This document shows, one piece after another, positions 27,209 through 36,633 of a stretch of DNA of 64,000 bases (its first letter is position 1; the number at the start of each line of letters is the position of its first letter). This DNA comes from Ornithinibacillus scapharcae TW25 (lineage in GTDB: Bacteria > Bacillota > Bacilli > Bacillales > Amphibacillaceae). Made by a program: the position numbers and the translations under genes. The notes under the pieces were generated by a model. It saw nothing but the letters and a program-made list of their open reading frames with translations, did not search any database and was not told the origin of the DNA. The DNA is taken from the NCBI RefSeq assembly GCF_000190475.1, contig NZ_AEWH01000045.1, positions 1-64,000 of the forward strand. The letters run 5' to 3'.

Positions 27209-27415
27209 ATGACAGTCGGTAGCCAAATTAAACAAGCGGTAGCGGGGTTAAAAAGTGTCCAAGCAAGCTTTGAACAGTTTGCATTGCAAACAGAAAATAA
27301 ACAAGCTAAACAACTCTACGAGCAAGCAGCACAACAAACGCAGAGCATTTTGAATTCTGTAGAACCACGTGTTCAACAAATTGAGCAAGAAGAGCCTCAA
27401 TATAAAGGATTTTAA
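27209..27415 (+). CDS. DUF1657 protein, first gene of the spoVA-type operon
   Basis: 68-residue small helical protein starting MTVGSQIKQAVAGLKSVQAS and ending in the EEPQYKGF motif. DUF1657 proteins occur almost only in spoVA operons of the spoVA2mob type, where this is gene 1. The function is not established. ATG 27209 is preceded by CAAGGAGGA; the upstream start at 27140 is rejected. A second stand-alone copy lies at 29814 and a third is fused to the YetF-like protein at 30034. Confidence 0.88.
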   Translation: MTVGSQIKQAVAGLKSVQASFEQFALQTENKQAKQLYEQAAQQTQSILNSVEPRVQQIEQEEPQYKGF

Positions 27416-27472
27416 TATATGGGGGAGTCTTCTCCCCTATTTTTTCTAATACAAACGAAATAGGTGAAGCAG

Positions 27473-27910
27473 ATGAAAAAAACTCCATTTCTCATCCTAA
27501 TTGGATTGCTTTTCTCACTCACAATTGGTTGTAGTGAAGAAAATAGTTCCCAGCAACAAAACAACCAAAACCCTGTTAATGTAACAAAAATCTCTGCTAA
27601 AAATGTTTATGACCAAGAGTATTCTAACGAAGCCAAGCAAATACTATCCACTAAAGAGGACATCAACAATATATATGCAGTAAACACTGACGACCTACTT
27701 GTCATTGCAATTGAAGTACCTCATCACGAGAGGTTCAACTTAAAGAAACTGAACACAACGCTATCCAAAGAAATGGATAAGAAATTCAAAAATATAAAAG
27801 TGGAATTAGCGACTGACAAGAAAATTATACTCGAGCTAACTAAACTAGAAGAGAAAATTAAAAACAATAACATATCGAAAAAAGAATTAAAAAACAATTA
27901 CAACACATAA
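27473..27910 (+). CDS. YhcN/YlaJ-type sporulation lipoprotein
   Basis: 145 residues with signal and lipobox LTIGCSE, an Asn/Gln-rich linker, and a domain resembling the YhcN/YlaJ family of spore lipoproteins (VPHHERFNLKKLNTTLSKEMDKKF). It is gene 2 in the spoVA2mob order, where a YhcN/YlaJ protein occupies this place. AGGTGAAGCAG precedes ATG 27473. Confidence 0.82.
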   Translation: MKKTPFLILIGLLFSLTIGCSEENSSQQQNNQNPVNVTKISAKNVYDQEYSNEAKQILSTKEDINNIYAVNTDDLLVIAIEVPHHERFNLKKLNTTLSKEMDKKFKNIKVELATDKKIILELTKLEEKIKNNNISKKELKNNYNT

Positions 27911-27958
27911 GTAAGCTCTTGAAAGAACAAACATAAATTACGAAAGAAGGGAATTCGA

Positions 27959-28438
27959 ATGGCAGATAAAAAGAAAAAAAACCTTCCTCCTCAAGCTCAA
28001 GACTATCAACAATTTCAAGATCAAAGAGAAGTTAAACGTCCTGTCGTAAAAAATTGTATAAAAGCTTTCTTTGTAGGCGGTTTTATTTGTTTTATCGGCC
28101 AAATCATCTCCACTTTTTATATCTATTTCTTTGATTTTACAGAGCAAACCGCCGGTAACCCGACAACTGCTACTTTAATATTTATCACCATGCTTTTAAC
28201 TGGATTTGGTATATATGATCGCATTGGCCAATTTGCAGGCGCTGGTTCAGCTGTACCGGTTACAGGCTTTGGGAATGCCGTAATATCTGCTGCAATTGAA
28301 CACCGGACTGAAGGATTTGTTCTTGGTGTTGGCGGGAATATGTTTAAGTTAGCTGGATCCGTCATTCTATTTGGCGTATTCTCAGCATTTGTCGTTGCCT
28401 TAATAAAAACAATTATTATTACTTGGGGTGGATTCTAA
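27959..28438 (+). CDS. spoVAC: SpoVAC, spore dipicolinate channel protein
   Basis: 159-residue inner spore membrane protein. A basic N-terminal stretch (MADKKKKNLPPQ) precedes four hydrophobic segments and the family loop GIYDRIGQFAGAGSAVPVTGFGN. SpoVAC of B. subtilis behaves as a mechanosensitive channel needed for uptake and release of Ca-dipicolinate. GAAGGGAATTCGA precedes the ATG. Its stop overlaps the spoVAD start (TAATG). Confidence 0.95.
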   Translation: MADKKKKNLPPQAQDYQQFQDQREVKRPVVKNCIKAFFVGGFICFIGQIISTFYIYFFDFTEQTAGNPTTATLIFITMLLTGFGIYDRIGQFAGAGSAVPVTGFGNAVISAAIEHRTEGFVLGVGGNMFKLAGSVILFGVFSAFVVALIKTIIITWGGF

Positions 28439-29454
28439 TGTTGACTGGACATCGCACATGGATATTTGAAAACAGTCCAGTAATTATATCAACTGGGACC
28501 GTAGGAGGGCCTTTTGAATCAAATGGAAAAATACCTCACGCGTTTAACATCTTACACGATGATATGTGGCTAGAGCAGGCTTCGTTTGAAAAAGCACAGC
28601 AAACGATGATGGAGGAAGCGTGTCAGTATGCCATTAAAAATAGTCCCATTCAAAAAGAGCAAGTGTCCTTTTTCATTAGCGGAGACCTAATAAATCAAAT
28701 AACTCCTTCAAGTTTTGCAGCGAAGACTATCGGTTCTCCTTATTTTGGATTATTTAGTGCTTGTGCAACGTCTATGGAGAGTCTCGCTTTATCAGCACTA
28801 ATAATTAATGCGAACGGAGCTGAATATATACTAAGTGGGACCTCTAGCCACAATGCCGCAGCTGAGAAGCAATTTCGTTATCCGACAGAATATGGTGGTC
28901 AGAAACCTCCAACCGCCCAATGGACAGTGACCGGTGCTGGATGTGCTTTAGTGGCAAAAACTGGACAAGGTCCTAGAATTACATCCGCAACTATTGGAAA
29001 AGTCGTCGATATGGGGATGACAGACCCCTTTAATATGGGAGGAGCAATGGCTCCTGCTGCCGTGGATACAATCATAGCACACTTAAAGGAGAGGGAGATT
29101 GATGCTTCCTATTATGATCTAATCATAACTGGAGACCTCGCCCATATCGGTCGTGAGGTGGCATTAGATCTATTGCACAAAAACGATATCAATATTCCAG
29201 AAGAGAAGTTCGTTGATTGTGGTCTAACCATCTATCGAGAAGACCAACCCGTTTTGGCTGGAGGAAGTGGACCTGCCTGTTCTGCAGTAGCTGTATATGG
29301 ACACTTTATTGATTTAATGAATAAAGGAGAACTAGAAAAAATATTAGTAGTGGCAACTGGTGCCCTCCACTCCCCACTAAGCGTGAATCAAAAAGATCCA
29401 ATACCTTGCATTGCCCATGCAGTTTCTATTGAGTCAGGGAGTGATGCTAAATGA
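28438..29454 (+). CDS. spoVAD: SpoVAD, dipicolinate-binding protein
   Basis: 338-residue thiolase/ketoacyl-synthase-like fold protein on the inner spore membrane that binds dipicolinic acid during uptake. Typical stretches: [37 protein letters not shown] and [14 protein letters not shown]. The ATG at 28438 overlaps the spoVAC stop by one base, with GGGGTGG as ribosome site. A 15-base-longer frame from TTG 28423 is rejected. Its end overlaps spoVAE by ATGA. Confidence 0.95.
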   Translation: MLTGHRTWIFENSPVIISTGTVGGPFESNGKIPHAFNILHDDMWLEQASFEKAQQTMMEEACQYAIKNSPIQKEQVSFFISGDLINQITPSSFAAKTIGSPYFGLFSACATSMESLALSALIINANGAEYILSGTSSHNAAAEKQFRYPTEYGGQKPPTAQWTVTGAGCALVAKTGQGPRITSATIGKVVDMGMTDPFNMGGAMAPAAVDTIIAHLKEREIDASYYDLIITGDLAHIGREVALDLLHKNDINIPEEKFVDCGLTIYREDQPVLAGGSGPACSAVAVYGHFIDLMNKGELEKILVVATGALHSPLSVNQKDPIPCIAHAVSIESGSDAK

Positions 29455-29801
29455 TATTTTTCTGGGCATTTGTAGTGGGTGGAATCATATGTGTAATTGG
29501 CCAGATCATGTTCGATGTATTTAAGTTATCACCTGGTCACACCTTAAGTATCTTAGTAGTTGCTGGCGCTATTCTGGACGGCTTCGGATTATATGAGCCA
29601 TTGATTGACTTTGCAGGTGCTGGTGCGACTGTACCAATTACTAGCTTTGGTAATTCATTAGTACATGGTGCTTTACAGGAAGCTGAGAAACACGGGATTA
29701 TCGGTGTTATAACCGGAATGTTTGAGGTTACTAGCTCCGGTATATCCGCGGCGATTATATTTGGCATGATCGGTGCGCTATTATTTAAACCTAAAGGTTA
29801 A
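29451..29801 (+). CDS. spoVAE: SpoVAE-type (SpoVAEb) membrane protein
   Basis: 116-residue membrane protein, related in sequence to SpoVAC: the same [22 protein letters not shown] loop appears between hydrophobic segments, reflecting a common origin. In the SpoVA complex it acts with SpoVAC and SpoVAD. Start ATG overlaps the spoVAD stop by four bases. Confidence 0.93.
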   Translation: MIFFWAFVVGGIICVIGQIMFDVFKLSPGHTLSILVVAGAILDGFGLYEPLIDFAGAGATVPITSFGNSLVHGALQEAEKHGIIGVITGMFEVTSSGISAAIIFGMIGALLFKPKG

Positions 29802-29813
29802 GGAGGTCCATTC

Positions 29814-30017
29814 ATGACAGTAGGTTCACAGGTAAAAACACTTTATGCAAGTATAAAAGGAATTGAGGCAACTTTAAGTATCCTAGCAGCTCAAACAAAT
29901 GAGGCAGATTCTAGGGATGCTTTTCGAAATACCCAGCAAATGATTAATGAAATTAAGCATGATTTGGAAAAACAAGTACTCTTGTTAGCAAGAGAAGAAC
30001 CACAATATAACCAATAG
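29814..30017 (+). CDS. DUF1657 protein, second copy
   Basis: 67-residue helical protein, MTVGSQVKTLYASIKGIEA at the start and REEPQYNQ at the end; clearly paralogous to the copy at 27209. It is gene 6 in the spoVA2mob order. TTAAGGAGGTCC precedes the ATG, 12 bases after spoVAE. Confidence 0.88.
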   Translation: MTVGSQVKTLYASIKGIEATLSILAAQTNEADSRDAFRNTQQMINEIKHDLEKQVLLLAREEPQYNQ

Positions 30018-30033
30018 AAAGGAAACAAAAACC

Positions 30034-30891
30034 ATGCCAGATTGGGTCCAGATTGCTATTCGCGCTATCTCCCTTCTCGCCCTTTTATTTCTATTCACAA
30101 AGTGGCTAGGGATGAAACAATTATCACAATTAAATATCTTTGAGTATATTACTGGCATCGTTTTAGGTGGAATTGTTGCTATTCATGTTAGTACATTAGA
30201 GAGCCCACTTTATTATGGCTTAATTTCTATGTTTATATGGTTCATTGTCCCCTATCTAGTTGAGTTTTTTTCCCTTAAGAGTAAAGCATTTAGAGATGCT
30301 ACTCAAGGGAAAAGTAGAGTTGTCATACAGAATGGCAAAATTATGGAGGATAACCTAAAAAAAGAACATTATTCAACTGATGATCTACTTGAGAGCCTTC
30401 GCGATAAAAATATATTTAAGGTAGCTGATGTTGAGTTTGCTGTATTAGAACCTACTGGGAAATTAAGTGTCTTACCCAAAAGAGAAAACCGTCCACTAAC
30501 TGCAAAGGATTTAGGGATTAAATTAGCCCCTGACCATGAACCACAAACGGTGATTATGGATGGGAAGCCCTTACTTGAACCACTTGCGAATCTTTCACTA
30601 AATCCAACATGGTTAGAAACCGAACTAGAGAAAATGAATGTAAGCATAGAAAATGTCTTTTTAGGCCAAGTAGATCACAATGGACAATTAACCGTTGATT
30701 TATACGATGACCAATTGGCTATCCCTAGCCCTACACAGATGCCACTATTACTTGCGACCATGAAAAAGTGTCAAGCAGACCTAGAGTTGTTTGCACTTGC
30801 AACAGAAAATGAAAATGCCAAGAAAGTGTACCAAAGAAATAGTGAAAAGTTACAAAATGCAATTAACCATGTATCCTCCTATTTACAGTAA
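30034..30891 (+). CDS. YetF-type (DUF421) membrane protein fused to a DUF1657 domain
   Basis: 285 residues: three membrane helices (about 7-80), the cytosolic/periplasmic DUF421 domain with paired motifs around VQNGKIMEDNLKK and TVIMDGKPLLEP, and a C-terminal DUF1657-like helical segment (MKKCQADLELFALATENENAKKVYQ, about 235-285). This fusion is the last gene of spoVA2mob operons, linked in B. subtilis to high spore heat resistance and slow germination. Related B. subtilis proteins include YetF. Ribosome site is weak (AGAAAGGAAAC). A terminator follows. Confidence 0.9.
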   Translation: MPDWVQIAIRAISLLALLFLFTKWLGMKQLSQLNIFEYITGIVLGGIVAIHVSTLESPLYYGLISMFIWFIVPYLVEFFSLKSKAFRDATQGKSRVVIQNGKIMEDNLKKEHYSTDDLLESLRDKNIFKVADVEFAVLEPTGKLSVLPKRENRPLTAKDLGIKLAPDHEPQTVIMDGKPLLEPLANLSLNPTWLETELEKMNVSIENVFLGQVDHNGQLTVDLYDDQLAIPSPTQMPLLLATMKKCQADLELFALATENENAKKVYQRNSEKLQNAINHVSSYLQ

Positions 30892-30892
30892 G

Positions 30893-30920
30893 ATCCTACA
30901 TAACGTATTGTAGGATTTTA
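30893..30920 (+). terminator. Terminator of the spoVA-type operon
   Basis: ATCCTACA pairs with TGTAGGAT around an eight-base loop, followed by TTTACTTTTT. Confidence 0.8.
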
Positions 30921-31035
30921 CTTTTTAGTTTTCTACATATTTTTCCAACAAAAGTGGAAACTTAATAAAATAATACCGGGACTTTTACTCCCCCAAAACC
31001 TGGTAAAGATTGGTAGGTTGGAGTTGAAAAATAAA

Positions 31036-32558
31036 ATGTTAAGAAGACGATATAAAAAAAATAATGAAAATACAGCACCGAAGGGTAAGAAGCCTTCTCT
31101 AGAAGATACTGATCTAAAAGAATCAACTATCAATCCTAGCTTAGAAAAACATTAGAAACATTTAAAGCCATCTACTCTGTTCCGAACAACCATGATGTTA
31201 AAATTCGCAACATATATATTTCGGGACTTATGAAAAAAGCAGCTATTTTATACATAGATACGATAACCGATCCCAAGTCTATTGAAGATAATATCATTAC
31301 TCCTTTACTCACAAACAAAGATACTACAAAGGAAATTACTGATTTTATAACAGCTCAATCGATTACTACAAAAAAAGTAATTAATGAAATACTTATTGAA
31401 ATAAATAAAGGGAATGTGGCACTTTTTGTAGAAGGCGAAAGCCAAGTATATTTAATAGGAGCAACTCAGTTTGACGGTAGAAGTGTAGAAAAGACGGAAA
31501 ATGAAAATGTAGTAAAGGGACCTAAAGAAGCATTCAATGAAAAGGCAGCAACAAATATTTCGCTCATAAGAAAAAGGACAAAAAATGAAAAACTAGTTGT
31601 TGAATCTGTAGTAATCTCTAAGCGCTCAAATAATGATCTTTACATTCTATATCAAAAAGACTTGGTAAACGAAAAATTATTGCAAAATGTTAAAAATCGA
31701 GTTAAATCCCTCGATGTGGATGCTATTCAAAATCTTAGTTTATTAGAGCAACAAATTGAGGAACGTAAATATTCCATCTTCCCTACGATTTTATATACGG
31801 AAAGACCTGATCGTGCAACATCCTTTTTAGAAGATGGATACATCGTACTACTAATGGATAATTCTCCGGATGCTTTAGTACTTCCAGCTACTTTTTGGTC
31901 CTTTTACCATAATTCGGAAGATCATTACCTACGATTTGCGTATGGTAATTTCACGAGATTGTTAAGGTATTTAGCCTTATTTATCACTTTATTTACGTCA
32001 GCGGTTTATGTAGCAGTTGTTACTTATCATTCTGAAATGGTACCACCTGATTTACTTCTTGCTATCGCAGCTACACGGGAAAAAGTTCCCTTTCCTGCTG
32101 CTATAGAAGTATTGATCATGGAATTTGCTTTCGAGCTAATTCGAGAAGCTGGTCTACGTGTACCAAGTCCAATTGGTCCAACTATTGGAATTGTAGGTGC
32201 CCTTATTTTGGGTCAAGCTGCAGTACAAGCCAATATCGTCAGCCCAATCGTTGTTATTGTGGTGGCATTAGGGGGATTAAGCTCTTTTGCTGTTGGTGAT
32301 ATTAGTATGAACTTTGCAATCCGAATAAGTAGGTTTTTATTATTATTAAGTGCCAGTTTGTTTGGCCTATATGGTATTACAGTATTCTTTACAATAGGGA
32401 TGTTTTATATGGTTTCCTTAAAATCATTCGGGGTGCCATATCTTTCGCCTATGACACCGACATACAAATCTTCGAGCGACACAGTATTTCGTAAGGTTCT
32501 AAAGAACGAACTCTTCAGACCCGGCTATGTGAAACCTAAGGATTTAAAAAAGAGATAG
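31036..32558 (+). pseudogene. gerKA: Germinant receptor A subunit (GerKA/GerAA type), interrupted near the 5' end
   Basis: Spore germinant receptor A subunit: N-terminal hydrophilic domain, then membrane helices (about residues 250-420 of the open part) with the family stretch PSPIGPTIGIVGALILGQAAVQA. The intact open frame starts only at ATG 31230 (442 residues), lacking the usual first ~65 residues. These are encoded from ATG 31036 (MLRRRYKKNNEN...) up to a TAG at 31153-31155, in another frame. One more A in the A5 run at 31145-31149 joins them through SLEKTLETFKAIYSVPNNHD, a typical GerA start, giving about 506 residues. Probably one gene with a sequencing error or a recent one-base deletion. 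Confidence 0.82.
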
Positions 32559-32569
32559 GAAGATTATGA

Positions 32570-33659
32570 ATGGAAGAATCAAAAGGAAAAATTGGTTTAA
32601 AGGAATTTACCGTCCTAACCATCATAATGCTCGGATTAAAAGTAGCAGACGATACTCCTTCTATTTTATTTGAGAGATTGTTTAATGCTGGCTGGATGGC
32701 ACCTATCATAAATGGAATTGTCATGATTATTCCGTTGTATTTGTTAATAAAGGTTGTTACCAGTTATGAGCAAAAAGGTTTAATCCACGTAGTTGAAGAT
32801 TTGTTCGGTAAATTTTTGGGCTACCTTGTTTTATTGATTGTGTGGCTTTTGTTTCTTTCTGCGTTAATTATTGATACTGCTATCTATTCTGATATTATCG
32901 GTTCCATGTATTTCATTAAAACACCTACGATTGTTATATATGGTGTCTTGATGCTAACTTGTGCATATGGAGCTAAGAGGGGCTTAGAACATATTGGATC
33001 TGTTGCTTATTTAGTTTTTCCTTATGTACAGGCTGCCTTCTTAATATCATTGCTCTTAACAATCTTTCAAGGAAATATCCACTTTCTATTTCCTATTTTA
33101 GGACCAGGGGGATGGGAAGTTATGAAAGAAAGCACTATGAGGTTATCCATTTATGCTGTATTTTTTTTATTTATTTCTGCTTGTGCCTTTTATGAAAAGT
33201 TCAAAAGATTTTAAGAAAGGAACATGCATAGCATTAATAGTTACTGTTATTAATTTAACGATTGCAATGGTAAGTTATACTTTTATCTTTGATTACAATA
33301 CAGTTATGCAATTAAATTATCCATATCATGAAGTGATTCGTACTATTCAGGCTGGCTTTTTAACCAATTTAGAAACCTTTTTCTTTCCCTTTTGGATTAT
33401 GGCATCGTTTGTTAGGTTTTCTGCCTATCTATACATAACCGCAATATTGTTTGGACATCTTTTTAAAATAAAAGAGTTTGAATATATTATTCCAACCCTT
33501 GCAACATTAATCGTATTCATAGGAATTATTCCTGAAACCCCAGCAAGCGCCATTTTCAATATAAGGGATACAATCTTGCTTATATCATCACCCGTTTTTT
33601 TCTTTTTACCTTGCCTTATGTGGCTGATTGCAAAGCTTAAAGGAGTAAACAAAAAATGA
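32570..33659 (+). pseudogene. gerKB: Germinant receptor B subunit (GerKB/GerAB type), frameshifted in a T8 run
   Basis: Amino-acid/polyamine-permease-like B subunit, the likely germinant-binding component, about ten helices. The first frame (32570-33214) covers the first seven helices up to STMRLSIYAVFFLF and then ends in KRF. The second frame continues with FLLVPFMKSSKDFKKGTCIAL through to KLKGVNKK at 33659. The shift falls in the T8 run at 33161-33168: seven T would give an unbroken 362-residue protein, the normal size. AGGAAG precedes the ATG; the stop overlaps gerKC by ATGA. Either a homopolymer error or a real, possibly slippage-prone, frameshift. Confidence 0.82.
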
Positions 33660-34912
33660 ATAAGTTAACGAAATTAGGAAAGGGTGTTCTACTCATAATA
33701 TTACTTATTATTCTTGGTGGCTGCTGGGACCAAAAAGAAACAGAAAAACAAGCCTATGTCATCGCTATTGGACTTGATAAAGCAGAAGATAATGAATCTC
33801 TAGTAAAGGTTTCTTATTTAATTGCTAACCCCGAAGCAGGTACTGCTGCTGAAGGTGGAGGCAGTAGTGAACCTCCGCGTGAGATTATCTCGTTTGTAGC
33901 AGAGGATTTCATAACCTCACGTAATTTCGCCAATACAGTAATTGCAAAGCAGATTACATATGACATTATCAAGCTTATTATGGTGTCAGAGGAATTTGCT
34001 AGAGATGAAAAGTTTATTAGATGGATTTATGATGCTACTAAGGCAATGGAAATTAGAAGGGATACCAAGCTATTAATAACAAGAGAAGACACCCTAACTT
34101 TTTTATTAAATAATCATCCAAGGCTAGAAACTAGACCACATGAATATTTTAATATGATGTTTGAACGTGGACAAGAAACTGGTATGATGCCTGCCTCTGA
34201 TTTAAACACTTTCTTTCGGGTTACCGAAGCCGATGCAGATCTCTTTTTAGGGATTTATGGGACAACAGAAAAGAAAGAGCAGCCCCAAGAACAAGAACCA
34301 GACCAAATTATTGCAGGGGAATTCCATTATGAAGGAGAAACAAACACGACACAGTTTTTGGGATCCGCCGTCTTTAAAGAAGGAAAAATGATTGATGCAC
34401 TTACAATAGAGGAAACTCGTATCGCTTATCTGCTAAACCCAACCTTGAGTGTTTCAGATATATTAGCGTCATTCCCTGATCCTTTTGATGAGAATTATCA
34501 AATATCAACCCGAATCAGTATGAACGGTAAAAATTCCTTTGATATGAATCTCAAAAAAGAACAACCAGAAATTCATGTAAATGTACCGGTGTTAATTGAA
34601 GTTTTGTCCAATCATAGTATGACAGATTATCAATTAGATCAACATAAATTAAACACTTTGAAAAATTCTTTTGAAGAAAGGTTAGAAAAATTAATCAAAA
34701 AAACGATAAAAAAGACGCAGGAGGAATATCAATCAGAACCATTTGGATGGTCGCTAATTGCACGCAAACATTTTCTATCTATTCCAGAGTGGGAAAAATT
34801 TGACTGGATGAAAACATATCCCGATATCCACATTAATGTTTCAGTTAATGTGGAACTTGGAAGATTAGGTAGACAAGGTGATGTTCCAAGCATAGAGGGG
34901 GTAAGAGATTAA
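33656..34912 (+). CDS. gerKC: Germinant receptor C subunit, lipoprotein (GerKC/GerAC type)
   Basis: 418-residue lipoprotein anchored in the inner spore membrane. Lipobox IILGGCWD with the family-typical CWDQKE after lipidation, and the GerC start QAYVIAIGLDKAED. Domains D1-D3 include NFANTVIAKQITYDIIKLIMVSEEFARD. A run EQPQEQEPDQ (about 212-221) is a hydrophilic insert. It overlaps gerKB by four bases. Complete and undamaged. Confidence 0.93.
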   Translation: MNKLTKLGKGVLLIILLIILGGCWDQKETEKQAYVIAIGLDKAEDNESLVKVSYLIANPEAGTAAEGGGSSEPPREIISFVAEDFITSRNFANTVIAKQITYDIIKLIMVSEEFARDEKFIRWIYDATKAMEIRRDTKLLITREDTLTFLLNNHPRLETRPHEYFNMMFERGQETGMMPASDLNTFFRVTEADADLFLGIYGTTEKKEQPQEQEPDQIIAGEFHYEGETNTTQFLGSAVFKEGKMIDALTIEETRIAYLLNPTLSVSDILASFPDPFDENYQISTRISMNGKNSFDMNLKKEQPEIHVNVPVLIEVLSNHSMTDYQLDQHKLNTLKNSFEERLEKLIKKTIKKTQEEYQSEPFGWSLIARKHFLSIPEWEKFDWMKTYPDIHINVSVNVELGRLGRQGDVPSIEGVRD

Positions 34913-34913
34913 G

Positions 34914-35081
34914 GTGTTCTTTGCTGTAATAGCTGTAATGGTTGTAATGGTTGTAATGGTTAGTTATACATTAGGTTTTTCAATAACACTATGGAAAGGA
35001 AAAAGTAAAGTCGGTGCTATTACCGTTTTTCTCTTAGGACTAGCTATTGTAGTTTTACCTTTCTTCTCTGTTCTTAAATAA
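34914..35081 (+). CDS. Small two-helix protein, probable germinant receptor D subunit
   Basis: 55 residues: two hydrophobic helices (FFAVIAVMVVMVVMVSYTLG and VGAITVFLLGLAIVVLPFF) with a basic turn KGKSK between them. This is the layout of the small D subunits encoded at the end of many ger operons. It begins at GTG 34914, one base after gerKC's stop, with AGAGGGGG 12 bases upstream; ATG 34938 is an alternative. The first helix is encoded by a tandem 9-base repeat (GTAATGGTT), so helix length could vary by slippage. Confidence 0.65.
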   Translation: MFFAVIAVMVVMVVMVSYTLGFSITLWKGKSKVGAITVFLLGLAIVVLPFFSVLK

Positions 35082-35106
35082 TAGGCAACTGCAACTATAA
35101 GATATG

Positions 35107-35150
35107 GAAGCACAGTAATAAGCCTAAATGTATGCCGATTATTGTGCTTC
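35107..35150 (-). terminator. Terminator between ger operon and glutamate dehydrogenase gene
   Basis: GAAGCACAGTAAT pairs (with bulges) with ATTATTGTGCTTC around AAGCCTAAATGTATGCC. It lies between the two converging units. T-richness is modest on either side. Confidence 0.55.
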
Positions 35151-35173
35151 ATATTATTTAAATATTTTATTAT

Positions 35174-36553
35174 TTAATAAAGTTTCCCCTGTCGGTACAA
35201 AATGTTGGAGAGCTTCATTACCGAGTGTATATAACACTGCTGTCTTAACGTAAAAGAATCACTAAAAAACGGAGGGAAAACAGAGTCAAAGGTATTTTTC
35301 ATTTTTGAAAGTTGTTTTTCAAATACCTCATCTTCTGTATAAAACTGTGTTTCTCTACCTTGGAGCCACTCTAGGTAGGATACAATTACTCCACCAGCAT
35401 TTGCCAATATATCTGGTATGATGATAATTCCCTTGTCACTTAAATAACCGTCGGCTACTGTAGTTACAGGGGCATTAGCACCTTCCACCATGATTTTTGC
35501 TTTAATATCAATCATATTTTCTTGATACACTTGATTTTCTAGAGCTGCCAAAAATAATACATCTACATCCAATGTTAATACTTCCCCGATACCTAATATT
35601 TTTGCCTTCACGCCTGCAGTTTCTAATTGGTCTCCAGTCATAGGAAGATCACCTTTATTCATGGAAACGAATTTTATTAAGGCAGGTATATCAAGGCCAT
35701 CTGAATTATACAGTGTTACGTTTCTATCACTTACTGCCACAACCTTATTATTCAAATGATTACATTGATAAGCTGATAAAGCAACGACTGAACCTACATT
35801 TCCGAACCCTTGAATTGCTATTTTTAAAGATTTATCTTTTAAAGATAAGACAGTTTTAGCAAACATACTATCTCGCTCTGATAACCAATGCTCTTGTCTC
35901 TTGACAAAATCGTGCAATAAGTATCGAAACGTATAATACACCCCCTTACCTGTAGCTTCTCTTCGGCCTAAGGAACCACCATTTTCAACACTTTTCCCTG
36001 TAAAACTGCCACGGTAAGACTCACCCGGACGTATACTCTTATACTCACCCATCATCCAGTCCATCTCACGTTCACCAGTACCAACATCGGGGGCTGGAAT
36101 ATCTTTATCCGGACCCAGTATATCACTAAAATACTGAACATATTTTTTACAAATAACATATAAGTCCTTATCACTATATTCCCTTGGATTGATGACTACT
36201 CCACCCTTACCACCACCAAAAGGTACTTCATGTAAGGCGTTCTTTAGTGTCATCAAAGAGGCAAGATTCACTACTTCCTCCTCTTTAACCGTTTCATGGA
36301 AACGAATCCCACCTTTATAGGGACCTAGAACATTATTATGTTGTACACGAAAAGCAGGTACTCTAGTTACCTGCCCATTTTCTAGTGCAACCCTTAGAAA
36401 GGACTTATTGACATGATCTGGCGTAGAAAGTATCGATAATAAGGAACTGAAGGCCTTCTCTCTTCTTTCACCTGCTAATTCAGGCAAGAAATCAACATCA
36501 TCCAGTAACACTTGCAATGAACCTTTTACAATATCCATCATTTGATTTGCCAC
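35174..36553 (-). CDS. Glutamate dehydrogenase (Glu/Leu/Phe/Val dehydrogenase family)
   Basis: 459-residue NAD(P)-dependent oxidative deaminase. The substrate domain shows GPYKGGIRFH, PFGGGKGGV (with the catalytic lysine in this region) and APDVGTGEREMDWM. The nucleotide domain has IQGFGNVGS, and MVEGANAPVT and NAGGVIVSYLEW follow. The length (about 35 more than RocG/GudB) comes partly from an insert of about 30 residues (HDFVKRQEHWLSERDSMFAK) between the two domains. A GTG start seven bases after GGAGG is used. Preference for glutamate is inferred from the motifs; cofactor not decided. Confidence 0.85.
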   Translation of the reverse strand: MANQMMDIVKGSLQVLLDDVDFLPELAGERREKAFSSLLSILSTPDHVNKSFLRVALENGQVTRVPAFRVQHNNVLGPYKGGIRFHETVKEEEVVNLASLMTLKNALHEVPFGGGKGGVVINPREYSDKDLYVICKKYVQYFSDILGPDKDIPAPDVGTGEREMDWMMGEYKSIRPGESYRGSFTGKSVENGGSLGRREATGKGVYYTFRYLLHDFVKRQEHWLSERDSMFAKTVLSLKDKSLKIAIQGFGNVGSVVALSAYQCNHLNNKVVAVSDRNVTLYNSDGLDIPALIKFVSMNKGDLPMTGDQLETAGVKAKILGIGEVLTLDVDVLFLAALENQVYQENMIDIKAKIMVEGANAPVTTVADGYLSDKGIIIIPDILANAGGVIVSYLEWLQGRETQFYTEDEVFEKQLSKMKNTFDSVFPPFFSDSFTLRQQCYIHSVMKLSNILYRQGKLY

Positions 36554-36633
36554 AACATTACCTCCAAGTAATATTTACATCCAGTAAAATTGTAACAAAA
36601 TCTATTGTAGATACCAATCAAAATTGTCTGAAT

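Noticed and set aside
34914-34964. Short tandem repeat as a CRISPR or VNTR locus
   Set aside because: It is a three-unit, in-frame 9-base repeat inside a small coding frame, with no spacers.
27095-35150. Mobile element boundaries (Tn1546-like) around the spoVA/ger block
   Set aside because: No transposase, resolvase or terminal inverted repeats were seen on either side.
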